Source: SZUA-368 sp028533045 (lineage in GTDB: Bacteria; Spirochaetota; Spirochaetia; DSM-2461). From it: a stretch of DNA of 64,000 bases. Location of the stretch: assembly GCA_050031985.1 (NCBI GenBank), contig JBNAIG010000030.1, forward strand, positions 62,001 to 126,000, read 5' to 3'. A program made the translations under genes and the position numbers. How positions within the stretch are numbered: the stretch's first letter is position 1; every line of letters begins with the position of its first letter. The notes beneath the pieces were generated by a model. It saw only the letters and a list, made by a program, of their open reading frames with translations, was not told the DNA's origin and ran no database searches. Shown piece after piece: positions 51,287-60,144 of this stretch.

Positions 51287-52808
51287 TAACAAAATAGTGG
51301 CCGAACTGGATCAGTTCAAAAGGGCTAACTTCTTTAACGGTCTTATGGCTTCCCCCCGATTCTGGAATGATATTCAGGATTATCACTTTAACAAGGAAGC
51401 CTTTTACAACTCCCTTTTTCACGGGAGCGGGGTTATACCCGGGGTATTGGAGAATTTTCAGGTTCAGAGGCTCAAGGGCTCCGGCGGTGTAGCCGCTATT
51501 ATTGTTAATCCCGGGGCCGCCATAGACAGCCAGGGGCGTCCCATCTTTCTTTATGAACCTCAGGCTTTGACCTTGGATGTTCGCAAGTATAAGCTTCCTG
51601 CTACTGTTTATATTACGGTCCGCTTTCATGAGGTGATGGAAGACTTTTTCCAGAACGACGAGAATCCCGACTATCAAGGCTACATGAGCCGTATTGAAAC
51701 GGCCAAGCTGGAGATTATGAATACCCTGGATACGCGCAACTCCGTCATTGAGCTGGGGCGAGTTCACCTGGAAGAGGGAGAGAACGGAGAGATCCTCTCC
51801 CTTAGGGATGCGGAGGACTTTGCCAATCCCGGTCCCAATACGCTGGACTTCCGCTTTGTCCCCTGGGCCCGGGTCTTTAAAAGCGGTCTCTCTCCTTACC
51901 TTAAAGAGTATTTGGTTAAACTTCTTAACAAGGCTCGCAGCATTTCTCAAATCGCCTATGATGTACTCAGCTTAGCCGGGTTCCGGGAACTGCAGACCGT
52001 CTCCCTTACGGCCCGTATGCTTCTTCAGTGCGGGGATGTGAGTTTTGAGGACATCGTTAATGTGGTCTATCCCCTCTTTGATATTAACAACCAGATTATC
52101 CAGGAAATCCTGGAGTATGAACGAACCGAAGGGAAGCGTTCTTTCTCTACGTCCGATATCTTTGAAGAGATAAAGCGGAATGTTTTTGATATGGGAGACA
52201 AGATCAAGTCTTTTGACCAGACCTACGAAACCCTGGACGGGGTGCTTAAGTGCCTTCAGAACGTGGTGGACGGTTACCAACGACTCTTTATTACCCGAAA
52301 GATTACCGCTTCCGATCTCTCTCTCATGAGCGAGGATCTTTCCCGTATTCTGCTTTTGGAAGACGATCGCTATACACTGGTGGACTTTATAGACCTGCGG
52401 GACAAGGAGAGTGTGGAGTCGCACAAGCTGGAATTCCTGGAGTGCGGCGATGTTCAGACCTCCAATATCTCCCTCACCTATCCCGACGGGACTCTGGTAC
52501 GGGATACGGTCAAGCGCTACCTGGGCGGTTCGGTTCGCTTCAATGTGAAAAATATCATAAAGAAGCGGGAGCTGCTTATCGTACGCCGTTCCGACATCAT
52601 CCACGCCGGTTACCGGGTGAAGGTGGACATTGGGAAGGACAGCCGCATTCTCAAAATGGATACTCCCGATTCAAAGCACCGCTGGCGAAATGTGAGCGTC
52701 AAGTTTCATGAAGATTACATAGACAGTTACTCTCTGAGCGTCACCTTCTCCATGGAGGATGAGGGACGGGATAACTTTGGCCATATTTGGGTTTATCAGA
52801 AATTATAA
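51279..52808 (+). CDS. Baseplate/fibre connector-like protein
   Basis: 509 residues. The first 130 (RANFFNGLMASPRFWNDIQDYHFNKE, HGSGVIPGVLENFQV, IIVNPGAAIDSQGRPIF) have the layout of connector domains at the base of CIS tail fibres, with the G-V-I-P-G-L-E-V and A-I-D-x-x-G-R-x-I motifs. A helical middle (about 190-370) and a beta-rich end (about 380-509) follow. No obvious receptor-binding repeats, so it may be a wedge component instead. Continuous with its neighbours (8-base overlap before, 15-base gap after). Confidence 0.65.
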   Translation: MIDNKIVAELDQFKRANFFNGLMASPRFWNDIQDYHFNKEAFYNSLFHGSGVIPGVLENFQVQRLKGSGGVAAIIVNPGAAIDSQGRPIFLYEPQALTLDVRKYKLPATVYITVRFHEVMEDFFQNDENPDYQGYMSRIETAKLEIMNTLDTRNSVIELGRVHLEEGENGEILSLRDAEDFANPGPNTLDFRFVPWARVFKSGLSPYLKEYLVKLLNKARSISQIAYDVLSLAGFRELQTVSLTARMLLQCGDVSFEDIVNVVYPLFDINNQIIQEILEYERTEGKRSFSTSDIFEEIKRNVFDMGDKIKSFDQTYETLDGVLKCLQNVVDGYQRLFITRKITASDLSLMSEDLSRILLLEDDRYTLVDFIDLRDKESVESHKLEFLECGDVQTSNISLTYPDGTLVRDTVKRYLGGSVRFNVKNIIKKRELLIVRRSDIIHAGYRVKVDIGKDSRILKMDTPDSKHRWRNVSVKFHEDYIDSYSLSVTFSMEDEGRDNFGHIWVYQKL

Positions 52809-52823
52809 AAAAGGAAATACACC

Positions 52824-53195
52824 ATGCTTTTTAGAGGAAAATTCTGTAAGGAAGGACATCTCATGGACCCCTCCTGGGATGTCTGCCCCGTTTGTATTAC
52901 CCCCGTTGTGGGGTGGCTGGTCTATTCGGAGAACAGCCGAACCAAAAACGTATACCCCCTTAGGGAGGGGAAGAACCTGATTGGCCAGGGAATCGACTGC
53001 GATGTGCGCATAAGAAAGGATTCGTTAAAACGGCATCACGCTGTATTAACGGCGTCGGCCGATGCGGTTCTGGTCCATAATGCCGGTTCGGGAGGGCGGA
53101 TTCTTGTGAACCGTACCGAGTCGGTGCAGGATGTGATTGACGGGGACCTTCTGACCCTGGGCGATGTGGAATTCAAATTCAAGTGTATCTATTAG
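52824..53195 (+). CDS. Zinc-ribbon and degenerate FHA protein
   Basis: 123 residues, cytoplasmic. The N-terminus has two Cys pairs (FCKEGH...DVCPVC), a small zinc ribbon. The rest is an FHA fold (NLIGQGIDCDVRIRKDSLKRHHAVLTASADAVLVHN). In FHA domains that bind phosphothreonine, G-R and S-R-x-H are usual; here they read G-Q and K-R-H-H, so phosphate binding may be lost or altered. FHA proteins control assembly in several injection systems. It precedes the vWA protein, which has a similar zinc ribbon. Confidence 0.82.
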   Translation: MLFRGKFCKEGHLMDPSWDVCPVCITPVVGWLVYSENSRTKNVYPLREGKNLIGQGIDCDVRIRKDSLKRHHAVLTASADAVLVHNAGSGGRILVNRTESVQDVIDGDLLTLGDVEFKFKCIY

Positions 53196-53205
53196 GAGGA
53201 AGGAA

Positions 53206-54378
53206 ATGAAAAGAAAAGGTTTATTACTGGCGTTTCTGCTGTTTCTTCCCTTTTGGTTGACCGCACAGGAAGAGCCGGCCCAGGATTTGCGTATTGAACA
53301 TATAGACTCCCTGGATTATCCCCGGATAAAAGCCTATGTTTCCGTGGAGGATGATAAGGGTGAGCCCAATCTCTCTTTAGTAAAGGGGAACTTTACCGTC
53401 AAGGTGGATACACAGGATCCTGTGGAGTCCTTGGAGGTAACTCAGTTTAAGCAGGGAGATGAGCCGGTTCATTACATCTTTTTCCTCTCCGCATCGGGCT
53501 TGATGGATGGGCGACCCCTGGCGGCACAGAAGAAGGCCCTTCTGGACTTTTCTCTGGACTTGAGGGAGAACGATACTCTCTCGGCTTATATGGTGGCCGA
53601 AACGGCTCAGGAAGTTTTTTCCTATGCCCGAGTAGGGGCTATCCCGGAAGAGGCGGTACAGGAGATTGGAGTCGTAGAAGATCAGGCCAAGATCTTCGAT
53701 ACCATTGTTAGTGCTGTTCGAAGGGTAGAGAAAGACCGGATGGAAGAGGTTATAGGAAAAGAGGACCGGGTGGTCTTTATCCTTATGTCCGACGGTCGTG
53801 ATAGCGAAAGTCGTTTCTCCCTGGAACAGACAGGGAAAATAATGGGGGACAGTGGTATTCCTCTTTATGCTATTGGACTTAAAGTTTTAAGCGAGCTCTC
53901 CCTCTCCGTACTAGATGAGTTGGCCGTCCTATCCGGTGGTTTTTACTATTATACCCCTTATACGGATCTGATTAGTCCCCATCTGGAAGCCATGGCCCAT
54001 CAGATTCTCATGTCCTATGTCATCTCTTTTAAAGTCAAAGGGGTTCAGGCGGACGATGAGTATCATCAACTCATGGTTCAGGTGGATGAGAAGGAGCTCT
54101 CCGTTCAGGCCTTTAGAAACTTTCTGGCCTACAAGGCGCCCTTTCCCCGATGGCTCAAAATCGTCCTGTTTATTCTGGGCATCCTGCTGATAATCGGTCT
54201 GGTTCTCCTGATTATTTTTACCCGAATCAAACTGAGAAAGAAGCTGGGAATCAGCAAAAGGCGCTGTCCCGATTGCGGAAGACGTATGAGGGATGATTGG
54301 GAGTTCTGTCCTTTCTGCCGTTATCTGGACCCGGAAAAGAACCGCCGTCTCCGTCGTAAGAAAAAGGAGAGTGCCTAA
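53206..54378 (+). CDS. Membrane vWA-domain protein with cytoplasmic zinc ribbon
   Basis: 390 residues. Signal peptide (LLLAFLLFLPFWLTAQ), an extracytoplasmic vWA domain (about 85-290), a membrane helix (about 325-347, IVLFILGILLIIGLVLLIIF) and a cytoplasmic zinc ribbon (CPDCGRR...WEFCPFCRY) followed by a basic tail. The MIDAS motif is degenerate: FLSASGLMDG has Ser for the first Asp, while the later LMSDGRDSES is kept. This is a likely inner-membrane signalling or docking piece. The frame is open from 53164; ATG 53206 has GGAGGAAGGAA upstream. The next gene, sheath 2, starts three bases after its stop. Confidence 0.85.
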   Translation: MKRKGLLLAFLLFLPFWLTAQEEPAQDLRIEHIDSLDYPRIKAYVSVEDDKGEPNLSLVKGNFTVKVDTQDPVESLEVTQFKQGDEPVHYIFFLSASGLMDGRPLAAQKKALLDFSLDLRENDTLSAYMVAETAQEVFSYARVGAIPEEAVQEIGVVEDQAKIFDTIVSAVRRVEKDRMEEVIGKEDRVVFILMSDGRDSESRFSLEQTGKIMGDSGIPLYAIGLKVLSELSLSVLDELAVLSGGFYYYTPYTDLISPHLEAMAHQILMSYVISFKVKGVQADDEYHQLMVQVDEKELSVQAFRNFLAYKAPFPRWLKIVLFILGILLIIGLVLLIIFTRIKLRKKLGISKRRCPDCGRRMRDDWEFCPFCRYLDPEKNRRLRRKKKESA

Positions 54379-54381
54379 ACC

Positions 54382-55914
54382 GTGGGAGCCCTGCCAGGAA
54401 TAGAATACAGAAAAACCTCCTCCCGTTCCAACAAAATTGTTCTTAAGGAGAATCCGGTGGCCGGATTTGTGGGAGTTACCGAAAAAGGCCCCCTCCACGA
54501 GGCGGTTAAGATTCGGGATTACAATCAATTCCTACGGATTTTCGGCGGTTTTGATACGGCCGGATTTCTCCCCTTTAGCGTGTATTCCTTTTTTCAGAAC
54601 GGGGGGAAGCAGTGCTACGTGGTTCGCACGGCCCATCTCAAAGGGGAGGGCGCGGCGGCCCGAGCCGGTTTTACCCTGGAATCGGAAGGAAAGGCGACGG
54701 CCCGGCTTACGGCTAAATCGGAAGGTATTTGGGCCAATCGGATTCGGGTGAATCTTTGGCATGTTCCTACCTCCCGGACGAATAGGATACTGCGGGTCAA
54801 TCTGAGTCTGAACTGCGGGCCCATTCAGGAAGATTTTCTGGATCTTTCCGCCAACCCCGATGATGAGGATTTTTATCTGAGTCGAATAGGGGAGCGCTCC
54901 CGTCTTGTCGATATTAATCGGCTGAGCGGCGGGGAGGAGTATGAGCTTCCCGGTGAGGTTTACAACAGCTGTTTTTCCGGCGGGCGGGAGGGGATTTCCG
55001 CTCTCACTGCCGGGGATTTTATCGGTTCCGCTTCGGATCCCTTGAAGAAAACCGGTCTGGCCCTTCTGGAAACGGCTCTGGATGTGAATCTGCTGGCCAT
55101 TCCCGATACGGCCCTTTTGGAGAAGGATAAGGACAGGCTCTCGGTCCACCGGGCTCTGGTGGATCATGCGGAGAACAATGACGGCCGTTTTTCTCTTTTG
55201 GATTTGAGTGGACGATTGAGCCCTCAGGAGGCGGTGAAATACAGGAAGAAGCTCTGTTCCTCCAAGGCGGCTCTCTACTATCCCGATCTAAAAGTTATAG
55301 ACCCGGCGGACCAGAGCATTTTCGCTTTGCCTGCGTCCTGCGCTATGGCGGGGATTGTTTCCGAACTGGATCTGAAGCACGGCTGTTATTACCCGCCGGG
55401 AAATCGTTTTATAGAAGGGGCCGTGGCCCTGTCCCGTCCTCTCCTAAAAGAGGAGATGGCCTGGCTCTACGAGGAGGGGATTAACTCCTTTATGAAGGTT
55501 CCGGGAAAGGGCATCAAAGTATGGGGGGTACGGACCCTGTCGGACGATCCTTCCTGGCGTTTCATAAATGTGCGGCGCACGGTGACTTTTTTGGGGGCGG
55601 CCATAAAAAAAGGGACCGCCTGGGCCGTATTTGAACCGAACGATCTGGCATTGAGAAAACGGCTGGTTCGCCATGTGACATCCTACCTGATTGATGTGTG
55701 GCGCAAGGGCTATTTAGCCGGAAAAACGGCGGATGAGGCTTTTTATGTAAGGTGTGATGAGGAACTGAATCCCCCGGAGAATGTGGACAGCGGGATTCTG
55801 ACCGTGGAAGTGGGGCTGTGCGTTGTTAAGCCGGCCGAGTATATCACGGTTACCCTCCATGCGGAAAAGGAACATACCAAGGTGATAATCGACGAGGAGG
55901 TTGTCTATGGCTGA
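54382..55914 (+). CDS. Contractile tail sheath protein 2
   Basis: 510 residues. N-terminus GALPGIEYRKTSSRSNKIVLKENPVAGFVGVTEKGPLHEAVKI and SVYSFFQNGGKQCYVVRT; C-terminus GKGIKVWGVRTLSDDPSWRFINVRRTVTFLGAAI and EEAFYVRCDEELNPPEN-type residues (DEAFYVRCDEELNPPENVD). It is about 100 residues longer than sheath 1, with a folded middle domain (about 95-290). Paired with tube 2, which starts seven bases before its stop. GTG start. Either two alternative tails, or a mixed tail as in Afp/PVC systems with several sheaths. Confidence 0.94.
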   Translation: MGALPGIEYRKTSSRSNKIVLKENPVAGFVGVTEKGPLHEAVKIRDYNQFLRIFGGFDTAGFLPFSVYSFFQNGGKQCYVVRTAHLKGEGAAARAGFTLESEGKATARLTAKSEGIWANRIRVNLWHVPTSRTNRILRVNLSLNCGPIQEDFLDLSANPDDEDFYLSRIGERSRLVDINRLSGGEEYELPGEVYNSCFSGGREGISALTAGDFIGSASDPLKKTGLALLETALDVNLLAIPDTALLEKDKDRLSVHRALVDHAENNDGRFSLLDLSGRLSPQEAVKYRKKLCSSKAALYYPDLKVIDPADQSIFALPASCAMAGIVSELDLKHGCYYPPGNRFIEGAVALSRPLLKEEMAWLYEEGINSFMKVPGKGIKVWGVRTLSDDPSWRFINVRRTVTFLGAAIKKGTAWAVFEPNDLALRKRLVRHVTSYLIDVWRKGYLAGKTADEAFYVRCDEELNPPENVDSGILTVEVGLCVVKPAEYITVTLHAEKEHTKVIIDEEVVYG

Positions 55915-56347
55915 GGATAGAAACGATTCCTACCTGCCCAACTATTTTGGGGTGGAGATTGAGGGGATCAATTGCGGCAAGTTTTACCGCTGCGACGGGC
56001 TGGAAAGCGAAAACTATGTTTACGAAGTGGAAGAGGGCGGTCTTAACACGACAACCCACAAGTTTATCGGCCGGACCCGGTTTCCCAACCTGGTTTTGGA
56101 ACAGGGCCTAACCGATAACAACGAAATCTACCAATGGTACGCAGACACGGTGATGACAGAAGATCCGGTGGTGCGGAAGGACGGTTCGGTGGTGCTGTTT
56201 AACGCCGCCGGGGAAGAGATGAGACGGTGGAACTTCTACCGGGCCCTTCCCTGTCGTTGGGTCGGGCCCCAGTTGGGCCACAACGTTCACGGCTGTGCTG
56301 TAGAGCGGATCGAGATTATACACGAAGGGCTGGAATTGGCCGAGTAG
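55907..56347 (+). CDS. Tail tube protein 2
   Basis: 146 residues, same gp19-type fold as tube 1: NYFGVEIEGINCGKFYRCDGLESENYVYEV, TTTHKFIGRTRFPNLVLEQGLTDNNEIYQWY and ALPCRWVGPQLGHNVHGCAVERIEIIHEGLEL. The loop between strands (EVEEGGLNTTTHKFIGRTRF) is positively charged as in other tubes. A TTG at 55901 is open; ATG 55907 with GAGGAGG six bases upstream is preferred. Overlaps sheath 2 by eight bases. Confidence 0.92.
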   Translation: MAEDRNDSYLPNYFGVEIEGINCGKFYRCDGLESENYVYEVEEGGLNTTTHKFIGRTRFPNLVLEQGLTDNNEIYQWYADTVMTEDPVVRKDGSVVLFNAAGEEMRRWNFYRALPCRWVGPQLGHNVHGCAVERIEIIHEGLELAE

Positions 56348-56357
56348 GGAGGAATCT

Positions 56358-56978
56358 ATGGCATTGGAAAAGGCTGTCATCATCAACCTTGATACGGATG
56401 AGGAGTTTGAAGTCCTCTTTAATCCCAAGGAGTACATCGTAGAGAAGAAAACTCCCTGGAAGGAGCACGAGATTAACGGTCTCGACTCTCCGGCGGTGGA
56501 ATTTACCATTGGGGAGAGAAAGCGTCTCTCCATGGAACTCTATTTTGACACCTGCGAAGAGAAGACCGATGTGCGGGAATATACCGATAAAATTGAAGAG
56601 CTAATGCTGGTCAATTCGGATCAGCATCGCCCCCCCCTTCTTATGTTTTCCTGGGGGAATCTTAAATTTCGCTGCGTCCTGGAAGACCTGGTACAGAGAT
56701 TTACCATGTTCCAGAGCGACGGTACTCCGGTGCGGGCCCTGCTTAAGGTCCTGTTTAAGGAGTATACCACCGCCGCCGGTCAGATTCAGGAGAAGCCCCG
56801 TCACTCCTCGGACCACACCAAGCGGATTGTGCTCCAGGAAGGAGACTCTTTGAGCGCCCTGGCAGGCCGGGAGTATGAGAACCCCGGTATGTGGAGGGAG
56901 ATTGCCGATGCCAACGGAATTGAAGATCCCACCGATGTGAAGGACGGAACGGTACTTTCCATTCCGCCCCTCTACTAA
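56358..56978 (+). CDS. LysM-containing tail/baseplate protein (Pvc7/Afp7-like)
   Basis: 206 residues. The first 150 (MALEKAVIINLDTDEEFEVLFNPKEYIVEKKTPWKEHE ... SMELYFDTCEE ... RCVLEDLVQRFTMFQSDGTPVRALLKVLFKEY) are the usual CIS adaptor between tube and hub. A LysM closes the protein (VLQEGDSLSALAGREYENPGMWREIADANGIEDP). Gene order tube-LysM-hub is standard for these systems. ATG follows AGGGAGGAA. Confidence 0.94.
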   Translation: MALEKAVIINLDTDEEFEVLFNPKEYIVEKKTPWKEHEINGLDSPAVEFTIGERKRLSMELYFDTCEEKTDVREYTDKIEELMLVNSDQHRPPLLMFSWGNLKFRCVLEDLVQRFTMFQSDGTPVRALLKVLFKEYTTAAGQIQEKPRHSSDHTKRIVLQEGDSLSALAGREYENPGMWREIADANGIEDPTDVKDGTVLSIPPLY

Positions 56979-56987
56979 GGAGTTACC

Positions 56988-58037
56988 ATGTCCGACGAAA
57001 ACGTTACCTTAACACCGACATTTATTGTTTACATCAACGGAACCCGTCTGGGGGTAGAGCACGAGGCATCGGTCCGACAGATTCTGGTAAAAGACGAGAT
57101 GGGAGCTCCCTCTTCGTGCCGGCTCATCCTTTCCGATATGGATAGGCAGTGGGTGGACTCATCCGACTTTGATCCGGCTCAGAATATTTCTGTCCTTTTG
57201 GGATTTAAGGACGCGGTGGAAGAGGTTTTTAACGGAGAGATTATCGAGTGCGAAGTCATCCTTAAGAAACAGGCCGACGCCACAGTCATTATCGAATGTT
57301 CCAATAAGCTCCACCGCCTTTTTCAGGTAAAGAAACACCGCAACTTTAATGAGATAACCGACGAAGACATCGTGGCCGAAATTGCCGGAGAGTACGGCCT
57401 TTCCGTCGATACGGACGCCCTCTCTACGGAACATATTATTCGGGTGCAGCAGGGCATCACGGACTACGAGTTTATGAAGAAACTGGCCGCCGACTATCAC
57501 TATCGCCTCTGGATCAAGGAAGACACCCTCTACCTTAAGGAAGAGACCGAAGGTGATGAGGATATCGTTCTTGAGTGGGGAAAAACCCTCCTGGACTTCC
57601 GGGGTAAACAGGCTACAAAGAAACTTTTTACCCAGGTGGAAGTGGTCGGTTGGGACAATATGAGCGGGGAAGGATTCTCCGTGGTGGCCGATCCGGACAT
57701 GGTGACCCAGCGGGTGGGTACGGGTGATTTGGGCCTTTCCCTTGTGGCTGAGAATTTTGGCGACCGGTCGGTTGTCTTTTTGGATGATGACATAGCCGAT
57801 GAACAGAGCGCAGAGGAGCGTGCCGTGAATATACTAAGCGGCAACTCCTGGGGCTATAAGAACGCCCAGGCCGTCTGCGAAGGTGACAACCGCATTTTGG
57901 CGGGAAGCACCGTGGAGATTAAAGAGACGGGAAATCGCTTCTCCGGCACTTACCGGGTAAAACGGGCGGTTCATAACTTCCATGCCTCCAGCGGGTACCG
58001 GACCAATTGCGAACTGGAGCGGAATAGCGATTTATGA
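56988..58037 (+). CDS. gp27-like hub (phage protein D family)
   Basis: 349 residues. TFIVYINGTRLGVEHEASVRQILVKDEMGAPSSCRLILSD, VFNGEIIECEVILKKQADATVIIECSNKLHRLFQVKKHRNFNEITDEDIVAEIAGEYGL and GITDYEFMKKLAADYHYRLWI identify a late-control-D hub. No OB fold or spike follows; those parts are in the separate genes at 39294 and 41039. It should form the trimeric centre under the tube. Its stop overlaps the radical-SAM gene (ATGA). Confidence 0.92.
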   Translation: MSDENVTLTPTFIVYINGTRLGVEHEASVRQILVKDEMGAPSSCRLILSDMDRQWVDSSDFDPAQNISVLLGFKDAVEEVFNGEIIECEVILKKQADATVIIECSNKLHRLFQVKKHRNFNEITDEDIVAEIAGEYGLSVDTDALSTEHIIRVQQGITDYEFMKKLAADYHYRLWIKEDTLYLKEETEGDEDIVLEWGKTLLDFRGKQATKKLFTQVEVVGWDNMSGEGFSVVADPDMVTQRVGTGDLGLSLVAENFGDRSVVFLDDDIADEQSAEERAVNILSGNSWGYKNAQAVCEGDNRILAGSTVEIKETGNRFSGTYRVKRAVHNFHASSGYRTNCELERNSDL

Positions 58038-58588
58038 TCGAGTGTGTTCGTATTCACAGCTATGAGGCCCACTCACTGGTAAACGGTCCGGGAAAGCGCT
58101 TTGTTATTTGGCTTAAGGGTTGTCCCTTTGACTGCCCCGGCTGTTTTAACGATGAAGCCCGTTCCTTCATAGGAGGCCGTTACATTAGCTTGCACGAACT
58201 GGAGCAGCGGATTGTGGCCGCCGATGTACACGGGGTGACCCTTTCCGGGGGGGAACCCTTCCTTCAAGCCCATGAGTTGGTTCCTCTTATGAGAAAATGC
58301 GGACGCCGGGGTATGGATAGGATGATTTACACGGGCTTTAATTTTAATGATTTGAAAAGAGATGCCGTCCCGGGAGCCCGGGAGCTTCTTAAGGAGACAG
58401 ACCTTTTACTGGACGGTCCCTATAAAAAAGATATTCCCCCCGACGGGGAGTGGACAGGCTCGGGAAACCAGAGGGTGATAGCCCTCTCCCGGGCGGGAAT
58501 GGAAATGAAAAGAATCCGGCGCACCGAATGGGTGGAGCAGGAATACATCATAGATCCCGAGGGCCAGACGGTCCGAACGGGAATTTAA
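58034..58588 (+). CDS. NrdG-like radical-SAM activase in the CIS operon
   Basis: 184 residues. CPFDCPGC (Cys30, Cys34, Cys37) is the CxxxCxxC motif that holds a [4Fe-4S] cluster and binds SAM; GPGKRFVIWLKGC before it and TLSGGEPF after it are typical of NrdG/PflA-type activases. No glycyl-radical enzyme is in the window, so it is probably not a ribonucleotide-reductase activator. Overlaps the hub by four bases and precedes the AAA+ gene by 13. Its partner is probably the Ycf46-like ATPase/DUF1257/DUF2997 set. A surprising member of a tail operon. Confidence 0.88.
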   Translation: MIECVRIHSYEAHSLVNGPGKRFVIWLKGCPFDCPGCFNDEARSFIGGRYISLHELEQRIVAADVHGVTLSGGEPFLQAHELVPLMRKCGRRGMDRMIYTGFNFNDLKRDAVPGARELLKETDLLLDGPYKKDIPPDGEWTGSGNQRVIALSRAGMEMKRIRRTEWVEQEYIIDPEGQTVRTGI

Positions 58589-58601
58589 GGAAGGAGCGGA
58601 T

Positions 58602-60134
58602 ATGGAAGAGAGCAAGCTGAACATCAAAGAGAGAATTGAGGTCCTCATTCGGGCCCGTTATCCCTTAATAAACATCGTTTCCAGCGAGGAAAAGCGGGTG
58701 GAGGATACGATCAAGGCCATCGCCCGGACCCGGGGGAAACGCTATTTTATCTGGTCCGTTACCAAGGGACTTGAGTCGGACGACGGCAGTTGCGCCGCCG
58801 ATTTGCGTGAACCGATTAAAGCATTGGATCATATTCTGGAAGGGGACGTGAACGGCATTTTCCTCCTTAAGGACTTTCATCCCTTTTTAAACGATCCGGT
58901 GGTCGTAAGAAAGGTTCGGGACATCGCCCGGGAGCTTAAGACAACCATGAAGAACGTGGTTATGCTTTCTCCTATTCTTAAGGTTCCCATGGATGTGGAA
59001 AAGGAAGTTACCATCGTGGACTTTGACCTGCCCGGCAAGGAAACCTTAGGGCAGATTATCGATGATATTACAGCCACCCTTACCGACAAGGGACGGGTCT
59101 GGTCCGGCGGTGTTACCCGGGAAAAGGTGGTGGAAGCCGCCCTGGGACTTACCGCAGAGGAAGCGGAGAACGTTTTTGCCAAGTCTCTGGTACAGACCGG
59201 CGGCTTTGACATCCCCGTAATACTTTCCGAAAAGGAGCAGATCATTCGCAAGTCCGGCGTACTGGAGTACTACCGGGCCCATGAGGAGATGGCCGAAGTA
59301 GGGGGGCTGGAAAACCTTAAGCACTGGCTCAACAAGAGAAGCCAGGCCTTTACCAAAGAGGCCCGGGAATTCGGCCTGCCCGAGCCCAAGGGAATCCTTA
59401 TGATAGGTATTCCCGGTTGTGGTAAGTCCCTTACAGCCAAGGCGGTGAGTTCCCTGTGGCAACTCCCTCTCCTGCGCCTGGACGTGGGCAAGGTCTTCTC
59501 CAGCCTGGTCGGTTCCAGTGAAGAGAACGTTCGCAAGGCGATTCAGACCGCCGAATCCATCGCCCCCTCCATCCTTTGGCTGGACGAGCTGGAGAAGGGC
59601 TTTTCCGGCATCGGCTCCTCCGGCAGTTCCGACGGGGGGACATCGGCCCGTGTCTTTGGGACCTTCCTTACCTGGCTTCAGGAAAAGACGAGCCCCGTAT
59701 TCGTGGTGGCCACCAGTAATAATATCTCCCAGCTCCCGCCGGAACTCCTCCGAAAAGGCCGTTTTGACGAGATTTTCTTTATTGACCTCCCCAACCGGGA
59801 AGAGCGGAAGGAGATCTTTCGCATCCACCTTAAAAAGCGAAATAGGGACCCGGAAAACTACGATCTGGAAGAATTGGCCCGCCTGTGTCGGGGCTACTCC
59901 GGTTCGGAAATAGAAGAAGTGGTCATAAGCGCCCTCTACGATGCCTTCGATAAGGGACTGGATATCAATCAGCCTATCCTGAACGAGGCGGTAGGCACCA
60001 TGATACCTCTCTCCCAGACCATGAGTGAGGAGATCAAGAACATCCGCAACTGGGCGGACCTAAGAGCGCGCAAGGCCAGTGAAGTCAGCTTTACCGACGA
60101 GGAAGAGTCGGCCCGAAAACTGGAAATGGTATAA
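58602..60134 (+). CDS. Ycf46-type AAA+ ATPase
   Basis: 510 residues. The N-terminal 225 (IEVLIRARYPLINIVSSEEKRVEDTIKAIARTRGKRYFIWSVTKGL) match the Ycf46 pattern, followed by a classical AAA module with Walker A GIPGCGKS (269-276), Walker B ILWLDE (Asp328, Glu329), sensor VVATSNN and arginine fingers near 384/387 (ELLRKGRFDE), then a helical lid. All catalytic residues are intact. Other CIS carry an AAA+ protein for assembly (Afp15/Pvc15), and this would be the counterpart, but the Ycf46 domain with the adjacent DUF2997 is distinctive. Starts after AAGGAG. Confidence 0.92.
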   Translation: MEESKLNIKERIEVLIRARYPLINIVSSEEKRVEDTIKAIARTRGKRYFIWSVTKGLESDDGSCAADLREPIKALDHILEGDVNGIFLLKDFHPFLNDPVVVRKVRDIARELKTTMKNVVMLSPILKVPMDVEKEVTIVDFDLPGKETLGQIIDDITATLTDKGRVWSGGVTREKVVEAALGLTAEEAENVFAKSLVQTGGFDIPVILSEKEQIIRKSGVLEYYRAHEEMAEVGGLENLKHWLNKRSQAFTKEAREFGLPEPKGILMIGIPGCGKSLTAKAVSSLWQLPLLRLDVGKVFSSLVGSSEENVRKAIQTAESIAPSILWLDELEKGFSGIGSSGSSDGGTSARVFGTFLTWLQEKTSPVFVVATSNNISQLPPELLRKGRFDEIFFIDLPNREERKEIFRIHLKKRNRDPENYDLEELARLCRGYSGSEIEEVVISALYDAFDKGLDINQPILNEAVGTMIPLSQTMSEEIKNIRNWADLRARKASEVSFTDEEESARKLEMV

Positions 60135-60144
60135 GGAGAGAGTC

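Noticed and set aside
58034..58588. Ribonucleotide reductase activase (nrdG) proper
   Set aside because: No nrdD nearby, and the gene is coupled to the tail hub and ATPase instead.
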